Below, in pieces: positions 33,440 through 44,335 of a DNA stretch of 64,000 nucleotides (the first letter of the stretch is position 1; the number at the start of each line of letters is the position of its first letter). Position numbers and translations under genes: made by a program. A model generated the notes under the pieces. It saw only the letters and a list, made by a program, of their open reading frames with translations. It ran no database searches and was not told where the DNA came from. Source of the stretch: Patiria miniata (lineage: Eukaryota; Echinodermata; Asteroidea; Valvatida; Asterinidae); assembly GCF_015706575.1 (NCBI RefSeq), contig NW_024037065.1, positions 992,001-1,056,000 of the forward strand, in the 5' to 3' direction.

Positions 33440-34260
33440 AACAAAAAAAAAAGCCAAGGAAGCGCTCATGAGATTGATCTTGGAGGACACCAGGAGCTAC
33501 GACAAGATCAAGAAAGCAGTGCTTGACAGATACAACCTCACACCTGAAGAGTATAGAAGGAAATTCCGGGCTTCTCGAAAGGGTGACACAGAAACAAACA
33601 ACGAGTGGATCATCCGCATGAAACGTAAGAGCAAACGCTGGTTCGAGTCTCAAAAAGTGGAAAGTTTCGAGAAACTCTCGCAGTTGATCATTGAAGAACA
33701 ATTCCTCCGCAATGTCAACTCACAACTTGGTGTTTGGATCAAGGAGAGGACATTTGAAACACTTCAAGACATGTCAACTGCTGCTGATCGTTATGCCCTT
33801 GCACACCCAATACTCAGTCTCAACCATCATCAGCCAATTACTCACCCCATTTAGCACAACCATCTCCAGTAACTGACCAACCTCAGAGGAAGCGATGCTT
33901 CAAGTGTCACAGTGATCAACATCTACTCAAGTCATGTCCCAAGAAGGGAATAAACTTTGTCAATACCAACGCTTCTACATGAACATACCCCAGAAAATAT
34001 TTCTACCATGGCACGGTAAACGGAAGACCAGCTGACATGTATAGAGACACAGATGCTACCGTTACAGTCATTCATCCCGATCTCATTCTTGATCATGAAT
34101 TCATTGATGATGTGGAGGTAGCTCGTCTTGCTAATGGTATGGTGGATGAGGTGCCTAAAGCACGTGTGACTCTGCGCATTGATGGGAATTAGGTTGAATC
34201 TGATGTCGTGGTCATGCATTGCCCATGTGATGTCCTTCTGGGCAACAATATAGAAAAGCT
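33440..34260 (+). pseudogene. Gmr1-like Gag C-terminus, zinc knuckle and protease
   Basis: The gag part (33468-33854) is helical and charged with YDKIKKAVLDRYNLTPEEYRRKF, a pattern typical of gypsy-type capsid. A CCHC knuckle follows (CFKCHSDQHLLKSC, about 33900-33940), reached through a frame break near 33854. The protease region (about 33990-34240) has YHGTVNGRPADMYRDTDATV, where the usual Asp-Ser/Thr-Gly triad has become Asp-Thr-Asp, and an in-frame TAG near 34190. Gag would form the particle and the protease would process Gag-Pol. The 5' part of gag is missing at the tRNA junction. Confidence 0.75.
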
Positions 34261-34810
34261 TTGTGGTGCAGTTGTAACCAGAGCCGAGTCCAGACTCCGC
34301 CAACAGATGCAGGAAGAGGCAGACGATGAACAAGTTCTTCAACCCAAAGAATCAACCATCAAACCTGAAAATGACAAAACCAACACCTCAACCTCTGACA
34401 GTCGGCTTGATCCAAATGCCCCCGAGTGGTTTCCACCTGGAGAGGACAGCAAGCACCTAGACTTGTTTGAACTTGATCCGGCGAAACTACGACGGGAACA
34501 ACGACAGGATGTTTCTCTCACCAAAGCTTGGGCAAACGTGTTACCGCAAGCAGATCTCCCAAATAATTCTTGTTGCTATTTTGAGAAGGATGGCCTCCTG
34601 TATCGCAAGTGGCAAGTTCATGGCCGCCCTGAGCTTACTCAACACCAGATTGTAGTCCCAGTCAAATTCCGTGAATCAGTCCTGAAATTGTCACATGAAG
34701 TGCCTCTCTCTGGTCACCTTGGGATTGAAAAGACGAAAACCCACATTCTCCGTCACTACTTTTGGCCAAATGTTATCCGAGATGTCAAGAACTGGTGTCG
34801 AAGTTGTGCC
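34208..34810 (+). pseudogene. Integrase N-terminal region of Gmr1-like element (HHCC finger)
   Basis: Open from the protease end through a linker into the integrase zinc-binding domain: LSHEVPLSGHLGIEKTKTHI (His residues, near 34690-34745) and WCRSCAN (Cys residues, near 34792-34810). The frame is cut exactly at AATT (34811-34814) by the DDE transposon and resumes at 40499 with the next Cys-Lys-Lys codons. This places integrase directly after protease. Confidence 0.85.
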
Positions 34811-36149
34811 AATTCGTCGCGTTTTTTCCATACCGGCGAATATGCGTATTTTTTTCGAAATTGCGATTTTTGTGGTACTGATGGTTTCGTGACTCATCCT
34901 TTTTAATTCCATAATCTGACAGCTTAATTTAAAGTATTTTTTGAGATATGGACTCCGCCGATTGACGAAAAGGCTCAGAGTCAAAGTCCCTTCTTTTCGA
35001 TACTGGCGAACCCGTATTCGCCCCTACGTAAAAAAATACTCTGCACTGGCCGTGTGTTTTATCATACCGACGAACCAATTTAAAAAAACTGGTAACCCTA
35101 CATAAACCTCGTACACTTTTCGGACTAGCGACGGGTAACAGTTGCTGAACAACTAAATCAATTCCATTGCATACTATTGCATTGCCGTTATTTACATACA
35201 TCGGTACGGTGTAGACCTAGGCCTGACAACGATCGTCTTGTCTTCAGTAAAAATGCAGCCTAGTAAAAGGTAAAGACAATGTATTGATTTTTAAGACCTG
35301 AGTTTCATTTATGCATAAATTTGTGTTTCAGTAGCTCAATTTTCAGTGTATTAGATCCCTGTGATTGCGTGTCTTAGGCCTGACCTAGACCTACCGTTAG
35401 ACAATGTTAGATCTGTAAACATGTCATGGCGGTAGCTATGTACATGTACTGTATGATTATGTAGCGTTGCATGTATTATACAGCTCTATGTATTGTGTAT
35501 GTAAGTGATGCTAGCGTTCACGTCATTGGAGTATGGCTCATGCAACATCAACAGCGTAAATTATTGAATAAATGCTCATGTACAAAAACATGCACTGAAA
35601 GAACAGCTACTCATCAACATGCTGTAACTGTGAGACATGTTTACATGGATGTACGTAGCAGTGCTATGGCCGAGTATAGCATTACTAGACTGAGTTTTAT
35701 AATATTACTAGGCCTAGCTGGCATGAGCGTACTATAGGCCAAGGCTGTGTGCTGCGCTTGCGCGCCATGTTGATATGCATGAACTAAGTGCATGTATTTT
35801 ATGCACAATGTTATCTTTCAATCTTACATTAGGGCAAGCACACATGTTATAAATGATAAGTTTAGTCATTTGAACAGGTGTTCGACATGCTGTATTTATG
35901 CTCTGTATACTTGATATGTATTTCGTGTGTTAGATTGGTTTACTATCTGAAATAGAGATTGTTATTTCCATCGTCAAACAGCACCGTTTGGATATTTATT
36001 TTTCACGATGCAATCTTCCTATTCAGGTACCCCCCCCCCCCTTCTCTCAAATGCCTATAGGAACGTTTGTGTTAAAATTGAATTGTATATCAACCAAAAG
36101 AATTTAGAGAACACTCTAAATTGATGTTATGCTCGTTTGCTATGATTTC

Positions 36150-38819
36150 ACAGAATCACCTTTCCCGGACCAGAGACTGATGTTCTTGTCCAGTGGCAAG
36201 ATGGGACAACAAACGTCGTGAAAGTAAAAGACATCAGATCAAACACCTACCGGACTCTTCGCAAAGGTGGCAACATCCTGATGTGGTGGACGCAGGAAAA
36301 AAGATGGTGGACGGGAAAAGTGGTTGATTATGAAGGTGGGGACAGTCAAGGCGCTCAGAGTGACAGTGACGATGCAGAAAATGTGCCGCTGTCAAGACTC
36401 TTCACCAGAAATACAGAACCAGCATTGCCTAACACCCAAGCAAACAAGTGTGAGACATTTACGTGTCAAGAAGATGTGTGGGCGGCATGCAACTCTTGCT
36501 TGTGCTTGTTTGTGCTTGCTTTTGAAGAGAACTCACCCTGCCATCTTCATAATCGTTTTGCTCTTCCAAATTAATCAAACAGTACAAAGCCAACCGAAAC
36601 AGAGTTGAATCATGCCACCGGGGAAAAATCCTTTGACGAACATCTAAACTACGTCATTCATAACCTGGACGATGTACCACTTAATCAGCTCTTGAACACA
36701 ACTGAACCATCTATCAGTGAAGAAGTGCCAGAAATATCAGCCTATGAGGAAATCCACATGACGGATGAGCCGATAGTTATTCCAGAGGAGCATCCCATAC
36801 CCATGCCTGAATCAAGTGCATGTGGGTTGAAGGAAAAAGAAATCCACATGACTGTTGAACGGACAGTCACTCCTGAGGAACAGCCTCTACATATGCCTGA
36901 CTCAAGTGCTTGTGGGACAGCCAACGAACGGGAAACCCCACAAACAGTACACTCACAGCCAGAAGATTATCTTGTTGAAGGCAGTCAACCAGAGGAGACA
37001 GACCCTGCCAAGCCAGTACAGAAACCACTGTCAACACACAAAACTGCAAAGAAGCGCCGAAATCTTGGTCTGCAGTACACAAGCATGACATCGGAAAAAA
37101 GACGTTCCTGCACGTCGAGGACTCAAACCAGGATGTAAAGGTGACTACTGCGGTATGATGGGCTTTAACTGCAAACATTTCTCTGCAACTCGTCGGAAAA
37201 CAATTCAGGACGCATTTTTTGACACGGGGCATTTACACGAGCAAAGGACATTTATAGCAAGCCATGTTAAACATTCCTACCCTCTGAAACCCAATGGAAG
37301 TAGGAAAAAGAGAACACTCAAATATCATCTTCCTGATGAGAAGGGAACTCCGCAGAGGGTGTGTCGGATGTTGTTTCTTAATACTCTCGGGATAAGTGAG
37401 CGTCAAGTAAGAACATCTTTAAGTAAGATTAATACAGAAGGGGTTCTGCTAAGCGAGGCATGCCTAAATGCCGACGACAGAAAAAATGAAGTAGTCAAAG
37501 ATTCAGAGCACACATAATGAGATTTCCTCGAACTGAATCACATTACTCTCGAAAAAAATAACCACCGCCAGTATTTAGCATCAGACTTAACTGTTAACAA
37601 GGTGTACCAGATGTACCAAGATGAAAACAATCAGCCAGTTTAATTTAGCCTATACTACAGTGTATTTATTTCAATGGATCTTAAATTCCATCGTCCTAAG
37701 AAAGACATGTGCAGTCTCTGCGATGCATATTATAAAGCGAACGCACAAGAAAAAGAGCAGCTTCAGGAAAAATATGAAGCGCATACAAAAGAGAAGACTA
37801 AAGTAAGAGAACTGAAGTCAGAACTTAAGGCAAAGTCTTTGACAAATAAAAAGCTGCGAGTGGCGACATTTGACATGCAGCAAGTAATTTTTTTGCCATA
37901 AAGCAATAATTCTGAGCTCTTTTTCAAAAGACGTTTGTCATGCTATAATTTTACTGTTTATGTTCTTGACAGCAGAGACTGTACATGTTATCTTTGGCAT
38001 GAAGGGATTGCCTCCCGAGGATCCAACGAGATATCACATTTGTACGACTTTCTTGTAAAAGCTGATACAGATGGAATAGAAGAAATAGCACTCTTCTCGG
38101 ATGGATGTTCAGGACAGAACAAGAACACACCAGTTGCAACAATGCTGCTAAATTTTTTTAACAATGCAAAAAATGTCAAGCAGATTACTCTGTATTATTT
38201 TGAAACAGCACATGGTCAAAGCGGGGCCGCATCATAAGTCCGACGCCTCATAGGTCCGACGCCTCATAAGTCCGAAATTTCGGACTTATGAGGCGTCGGA
38301 CTTATGAGGCATAAAATTTATTTATTCCGCCTCATTGGTCCGACGCCTCATAAGTCCGACGCCTCATAAGTCCGACAACAGAAAAACGAGGCATTTAATT
38401 TGTCGGACTTACGAAGCATCGGAGCAATGAGGCGTCGGACCTATGAGGCGTCGGACTTATGAGGCGTCGGACCTATGAGGCGTCGGAGCAATGAGCCTTT
38501 ATTTGGTTAGGGGATGCCATTCTGTCGGACCTATGAGGCTTCGGACCTATGAGGCGTCGGACTTATGAGCGTACCCCGTCAAAGTGAGGGTGACTCTGCC
38601 CACAGCACAATAGAACGGGCTTTTAAAAGAGCTGGCAATATCTACTTGCCATCCCAGTTAGCAACTGTTATGAGTTTGGCGAGGCAAACTCCGTCTCCCT
38701 ATAGAATTGTTCAAGTTAATCATCAGGATATCCTAGATTGGAATACTAAAAGTTCGCCAGACGGAGGAAGGCGATCCAATCAATTGGAAAAAGCTCAAAC
38801 AAATCAGAGTACAGCATAA
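36150..38819 (+). pseudogene. Transposase with Tudor-like N-terminus and DDE-type core, interrupted
   Basis: Probable exons: 36150-36350 (acceptor TTTCACAG) encodes VQWQDGTTNVVKVKDI and KRWWTGKVVDYEGG, a Tudor/chromo-like barrel pattern. An acidic linker follows (36605-37110). A Cys-rich GCKGDYCGMMGFNCKHF leads into FLNTLGISERQVRTSL (about 37117-37480), then FHRPKKDMCSLCDAYYK (37682-37740), RVATFDMQQ (first Asp, donor GTAATT at 37884), YLWHEGIASRGSNE, ALFSDGCSGQNKN (second acid, near 38095) and HGQS, split by the MITE, then GDSAHSTIERAFKRAG (38588-38635). Frameshifts occur at an A run near 37095 and near 37550. The family is widespread in metazoan repeats and I recognise it without a certain name. 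The enzyme should cut the CGTCGCG ends. This copy is dead. Confidence 0.7.
38223..38577. mobile_element. 355-bp hAT-like MITE, copy A
   Basis: Begins GGGGCCGCATCATAAG and ends CTTATGAGCGTACCCC. Flanks GTCAAAGC (38215-38222) and GTCAAAGT (38578-38585) give an 8-bp duplication with one difference. Nearly the whole element is iterations of a 16-17-bp unit, GCCTCATAAGTCCGAC and its inverse, around a perfect central palindrome (CCGAAATTTCGG, near 38274). Same length as copy B at 62644-62998. Removing it restores the transposase frame. Confidence 0.9.
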
Positions 38820-40498
38820 CAAGCATTATACGGTGTTGCTAAAAATATCCCACCTTGAAAGAGAGTTTGGCACCTTAAACCTTTGCGGTCAGAGACGTAC
38901 GCCATGGGTGCTAGCCACTCAAGACCCCCGTAGAGCATATGATGCAGGTCCTTAAAGTATTGCAAGTGCAAAGTATGATGATCTGATGAGTCTTTGCACA
39001 GGTCAAACCCCAGTGATAAGACATTCAGAACACCAGCAGTTTTACAAAGAATTGCCACATCTCAAAAAAAAGTAGTCCCTATCAATGTTTTTGATCAGTG
39101 CTAGACTCGTCAGATCATCAGCTCATACTTTGCACTTCCTGACATGCTTCATTGGCGCTGGCCAAATTGTTTCCATGAAATTAAAACTTTTAGCTTTTGA
39201 GAAAGGTTTAATCACAAGGGAAACTGACTGTGTATCATAACAATTAAATATTTGGGCAAAGGGATGACTGAGGTGGGACTCGAGCCTGTCACTTGCAGAC
39301 TGCCGCTCAAAAACTTCTAATTTCATTTACAATGTAACAGCAAGAACATGTATTTGTAGACAATTCTAAAGTTTTAACAAAGCAGAAGTACCCTTTAAAG
39401 TTTTGATTGTCCAGATTTGTGTAAAAAACTACATGGTCTTAATAAGGTATGAGACAAGATTTGTTGCATGAAAAATCGATTTGAAGTTCCATAAATATTT
39501 CATAAATTGAATACAAAATGTAAAGATGTTAAGCCTTTGAAAAAAAAGGCAATATTCTAATGATGTAAAATACACTCATTTCAGCTTTGCAAAACTCAAT
39601 GAATTTAAATTACAACACTTTGTTATTGCCACAAGTGTTAAAATTATTTAAGACTTTCATGAACCACTCTACAAAATACTTTGATGCCCCTCTGCAAATC
39701 TAGATAAAATATGCAATTTTTGATGTTTGATAAACAAGGACAAACGCATATTGGCATATTGTGTCTTACACAGTACAGCCCAAAAAGCACATAAGGAAAC
39801 TAAACTAGAAATGAACAACATTTTTCAAACCTAACTTTTACACAAATGTTATTGAAATGAATGAAATAAACATACAGCACAAATTTGAATCGAATTAACT
39901 TGCTCAAGTGTTTTATTTTAAGTGTTTGAACCTCTTGCAAGGACTGGTTTTCAATATCGCTTCTTCATATAGGCCTAGACTCTTGTTTTGTCGCCGTACT
40001 CGCCCACGCCAACTCACCAAACTCAGTTTAATATATTATAGTAGAAAGTGGTAATGAAATTGGCAAATTGATGCTTAATTGCGTCAAAACAGCCAGAAAA
40101 TGTGATTACTACTCATTTGCCTTTGTTTGCGTGCATTGCGTACTGGTTCGTCAATATGGTTCGTCAATATGTCAACGCAGTGTGACATGGCGCGGCATTT
40201 TTTTTCATACTGACGATTAAGGCACATAAAGTGAAGAATAACTATTTGGTTCCGATTTCTGTGTTTTCCATAATGACGAACGCGTTTGAAAAGCTCTAAA
40301 TGAAATATTACAACTCCTAAAACTCAAATAACACGAAAACATCAAATTCAACATTTCCAAGGTCCGTATGGGTCTTTATGTTTGATTCCACTGGAACCTA
40401 GGGTTCTGTAACTAATGCACAAAAGCAGTTCAGCTTCAAACCCGCTTTACTCGAAACGCGCTGTGTTACCTGTTCGCCAGTATGGAAAAAACGCGACG
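38820..40498. other. 3' non-coding part of the DDE transposon
   Basis: No coding potential. AT-rich, with subterminal GACGAA/TTCGTC motifs increasing from about 40140 to the right TIR. Confidence 0.6.
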
Positions 40499-41370
40499 AA
40501 TTGCAAAAAAATTGCAAGGCGGTTAACATCAGAACGAGCCTAATTATTGACAACGCCAACGATAGGTGAACCATTTTATCGTGTGGGAATAGACATTGTG
40601 GGACCCCTCAACCTAAGCAATAGAAGAAATCGATTTGTACTCGTTATTGTCGACCATGCTACACGTTTCCCTGAAGCGATACCAATACCAGACATGAAGG
40701 CGACAACAATTGCGAAGGTCATGGTCGAATTTGTCTGCAAAGTTGGACTTCCTCATGAAATATTCACATATCAGGGATCTAACTTCATGAGTGAAGTGAT
40801 GCGAGAGGTGTATCAACTGCTTAGTGTAAAGCACATCGTGACGTCAGTTTACCATCCACAAACAAATGCCATCGTGGAGCGCTTCAATGGAACTTTGAAG
40901 GCCGTTCTCCGTCGACTTTGCGCTGATACTAACGCAAAAGACTGGGATGATTATATTCCGTTTGTCTGTTTTGCCTACCGTGACAGTCCCCATGAACACC
41001 TGGGCTTAAGTCCTTTCGAGTTGCTGTACGGGCATGAAGTCAAAGGGCCACTTACCGGAAGATGACTAATCAGCCTGAGAACCAAAAAGAGTGTAGTTGA
41101 ATACGTGTTGGATCTCGCTGACAAAATGAGCCGTATCATGGAGATGAAACAGGAAGAAGATGAGGCGGCAAAATCCAAGACCAAACATTGGTATGACCGA
41201 AAAGCTCGTGACGTTGTGTACATCGAGGGGGATCAGGTACTTGTGTTGCTTCCTACGTCTGCGAACAAGCTACTCGCTGACTGGCAAGGCCCTTACAAAA
41301 TCACAAAGCACCTGGGGAAGGTTACGTATCAAGTCGACACTGGACGCGTGAGAAAAGGATTTCGTAGCTA
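40499..41370 (+). pseudogene. Integrase catalytic core of Gmr1-like element
   Basis: Resumes after AATT with CKKIARRLTSERA, an in-frame TAA (near 40540), then the rve core: GIDIVGPL (first Asp, near 40588), VDHATRFPEA, and FTYQGSNF where the second catalytic Asp is Tyr (near 40768), then NAIVERFNGTLK with the Glu intact (near 40870). YIPFVCFAYRDSPHEHLGLSPFELLYG and a GDQVLVLLP/WQGPYKI C-terminal barrel follow to TA (41369-41370), where the second transposon cuts. Two or more frame or stop mutations plus Asp-to-Tyr make it inactive. Confidence 0.85.
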
Positions 41371-44333
41371 CACTCTTAAAAATACGTGGTTAAAAAGTAA
41401 CCACGTCGTGGTCATTTTTAACCACGTTCCCGTCGTCAAATATGCACCGACGACATCCGTGGTCAAAACGACCCCACCTGACGTGGTCAGTATAAATAAC
41501 CACGTATTTTGGTCGATATTTGACCCCATTGTGGTCATATTTTTAACCCAATTCCGTGGTCAATTTAACCCCATTGCCGTGGTCAGCCATTTTGACCAAT
41601 TTCCGTGGTTAAAATTTCGCAACCCGATTTCGTGTTCAAAATTTAAAAAAATAAATAAAATTCATGGACTAAAAATTCAACAAGTAATCCTGAAATGGTG
41701 CACTTAAAATGAAACACCTAAAATTCAACGAAGGGAAACTTAGACATAAGAAAGAATGCTTTTAGAGTGCTTTATCTTCAATACACATTTTTCTTTAATA
41801 AATTCCGAATATCCTTAAACATTTGTTAACTTTTTTTAAAATGAATGCAGTTGACTCTCTTACTAGTCTTAGTACAAACAATTCTTTCATTTTTTTAGAG
41901 ACATATGAGCACCAAATGTTACAAGTACAATTTAACAGCACACAGATGTTTTTTCATTAATAAATTGATGGTGTGAACAGTTTGTTTCACAAGTCTATTA
42001 TATAGCTGATTATTTTAACCAACTTGCACAGGATACAGCATTCAGGTACATATACATGTATGTATTGTAATCATTGAAAATGAACTGTCAGGTTGTACAT
42101 GTAGCTGCAATTATTTAATGATTGTGGTACATTTTCAGTACATTTTAAAAATGTCAAGTATGCAAAAGCTAACACTTGTGTCACCTAATCCATATAATCA
42201 AAGATATTGTCAGGATTAAACAAAAAATTGGTTTTCAGTCAATAAATAGAATTTCTTTAAGTATTTTCTGCTTAATTTAAAAAAAAATGAAACAAAATTT
42301 GTGAGGTCTATTTTGCAGTAGAGAGTTTGGTTTGAACTGACTGAACACTGTAGGACCCGTCTATCCTTGGTTGGCATCCTCGTGTTGAAGGTTGTCACTG
42401 ACATTCACTCACTGTTTGGATACCTAAAGTTAAAAAAAAAAAAAAGGGGGGAATTTAACAAATACTTCTGGAAGTAAATTTAATGTTTTTGTTGCATCAG
42501 TTTGAAATTTGAGTTGCATGACTGATAGACAAAATACTTTCACTCAGTAATTCACTTTTTTAATCTAAAAATTACATGTGCATTGTAAACATGTGTGTAC
42601 ATTTAATTTTCATGTTTGTGATACAAAATTACTTAATTGATGTTCTGAATGTATCCACAGTCGTAAGACTAATTCGAAAACCTCATTGTTGTACACATGA
42701 AGAATAATTACCTTAAATTTAGTAGCATTAACACAAGCTGAACAGCATGCAATAACCAGCATGACAGCTGGCCCTCTACAGGTTGTCTTCTTGATGTTGG
42801 ACGCATCTATCAGTCAATCATCCAGATCATTGCAGGAATGGTCACCAGTCAGCCAGGGCTGAAAATAAAAACAAACACAGTTTGTTTTTGTCAAAAATGT
42901 TATTCTTGGGACATTGGAAGACCATTTCACTGACTAAAATTACACATAAGCCTAGCCTGCATGTCCATTACTCGCGTCCATTACTCGCGTACGAGCTGGC
43001 TCGCGTACGAGCTGGCTCGCGTACGAGCTGGCTCGCGTACGAGCTGGCTCGCGTACGAGCTGGCTCGCGTACGAGCTGGCTCGCGTACGAGCTGGCTCGC
43101 GTACGAGCTGGCTCGCGTACGAGCTGGCTCGCGTACGAGCTGGCTCGCGTACGAGCTGGCTCGCGTACGAGCTGGCTCGCGTACGAGCTGGCTCGCGTAC
43201 GAGCTGGCTCGCGTACGAGCTGGCTCGCGTACGAGCTGGCTCGCGTACGAGCTGGCTCGCGTACGAGCTGGCTCGCGTACGAGCTGGCTCGCGTACGAGC
43301 TGGCTCGCGTACGAGCTGGCTCGCGTACGAGCTGGCTCGCGTACGAGCTGGCTCGCGTACGAGCTGGCTCGCGTACGAGCTGGCTCGCGTACGAGCTGGC
43401 TCGCGTACGAGCTGGCTCGCGTACGAGCTGGCTCGCGTACGAGCTGGCTCGCGTACGAGCTGGCTCGCGTACGAGCTGGCTCGCGTACGAGCTGGCTCGC
43501 GTACGAGCTGGCTCGCGTACGAGCTGGCTCGCGTACGAGCTGGCTCGCGTACGAGCTGGCTCGCGTACGAGCTGGCTCGCGTACGAGCTGGCTCGCGTAC
43601 GAGCTGGCTCGCGTACGAGCTGGCTCGCGTACGAGCTGGCTCGCGTACGAGCTGGCTCGCGTACGTCAGGTCTGTGGCCAAGTAGGCTACGATGACAGTT
43701 CTTACACTTGAATTTACAACAAATTTCGGTAAACGAGGCACCCAAAATGGAATAATTTGCCCGCTGATAACGTAAGTTCAACTGTCAATGCGGAGGCACA
43801 TTATGCATGATGGTAACGTACGTTAAATCAATGACGAGCTAGGCCTATGTCATGTAGGCCTATGTCATGTATGTTAAATCGCTGTTGACATGGTTGACCA
43901 TGATCATGAACATAGGCCTAGCCTACCCGCAGCAGCACAGAAGCGGAACTTTAAACGAATATATTTCACTTTTTCCGGCGGTACATTAAAGACCTTAACG
44001 GCTCAGGCGTTTTTACTCAATGAAAAGTATTGTATTACTTCGAAATAAATATAAAAACTGACTTACATTGTTTGAAAAAGCTGATTCTGATCCGCGAAAC
44101 ATCGGCACATCGAGCAACAAAGATGGCGGACAATGAAGTGGAAACTTTCGCGCCGCGCACGGTGCGCATGCGTGAGTATATGCTTTTTGACCACGGTTAT
44201 ATAACCCCGTTTACCGTGGTTATTTCGGGGTTACTACATTGACCAAGTGGATGTCAAAATTTTGGCAAACTAACCACGGCCGTGGTCAAATAAATTTGAC
44301 CACGGAAAAAATAACCACGTATTTTTAAGAGTG
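41371..44333. mobile_element. 2,963-bp TA-flanked non-autonomous DNA transposon carrying a satellite
   Basis: Perfect 22-bp terminal inverted repeats start CACTCTTAAAAATACGTGG. TA lies on both sides (41369-41370, 44334-44335). Excision with one TA restores the integrase codons Phe-Arg-Ser-Tyr-His-Val-Asn-Leu. Both subterminal regions (41400-41620, 44190-44320) are arrays of GTGGTCA/TGACCAC motifs in both orientations. No transposase frame exists. The interior holds the 16-bp satellite. The TIR resembles that of 53945-55620. Confidence 0.9.
42987..43665. repeat. Perfect 16-bp tandem repeat, about 42 copies
   Basis: The unit GCGTACGAGCTGGCTC is repeated about 42.4 times with no variant seen. 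Because 16 is not a multiple of 3, the repeat cycles through all codon phases every 48 bp and stays open in several frames on both strands. The long Arg/Ala/Ser open frames are therefore artefacts. Confidence 0.97.
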
Positions 44334-44335
44334 TA

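Larger units (their letters stand above)
34815..40498 (+). mobile_element. DDE transposon with AATT duplication, possibly Sola-type
   Basis: 5,684 bp. Terminal inverted repeats of about 27 bp start CGTCGCGTTTTTTCCATAC and have one mismatch. AATT flanks both ends (34811-34814, 40499-40502), and the host integrase frame is restored when the element and one AATT are removed. Several subterminal copies of ATACYGRCGAA occur near both ends (34832, 35000, 35065; inverted near 40473 and related forms at 40148-40280). It encodes a decayed transposase (36150-38819). A 4-bp duplication and this transposase type suggest Sola. That superfamily name is a hypothesis. Confidence 0.85.

Noticed and set aside
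38223..38577. CRISPR array (regular short repeats)
   Set aside because: The 16-17-bp units are contiguous and in both orientations without unique spacers, have TIRs and an 8-bp duplication, and lie in animal DNA.
42882..43781. Long Arg/Ala/Ser repeat proteins on both strands
   Set aside because: They arise from the 16-bp tandem repeat, which has no stop in several frames. No start context, splice sites or neighbours support a gene.
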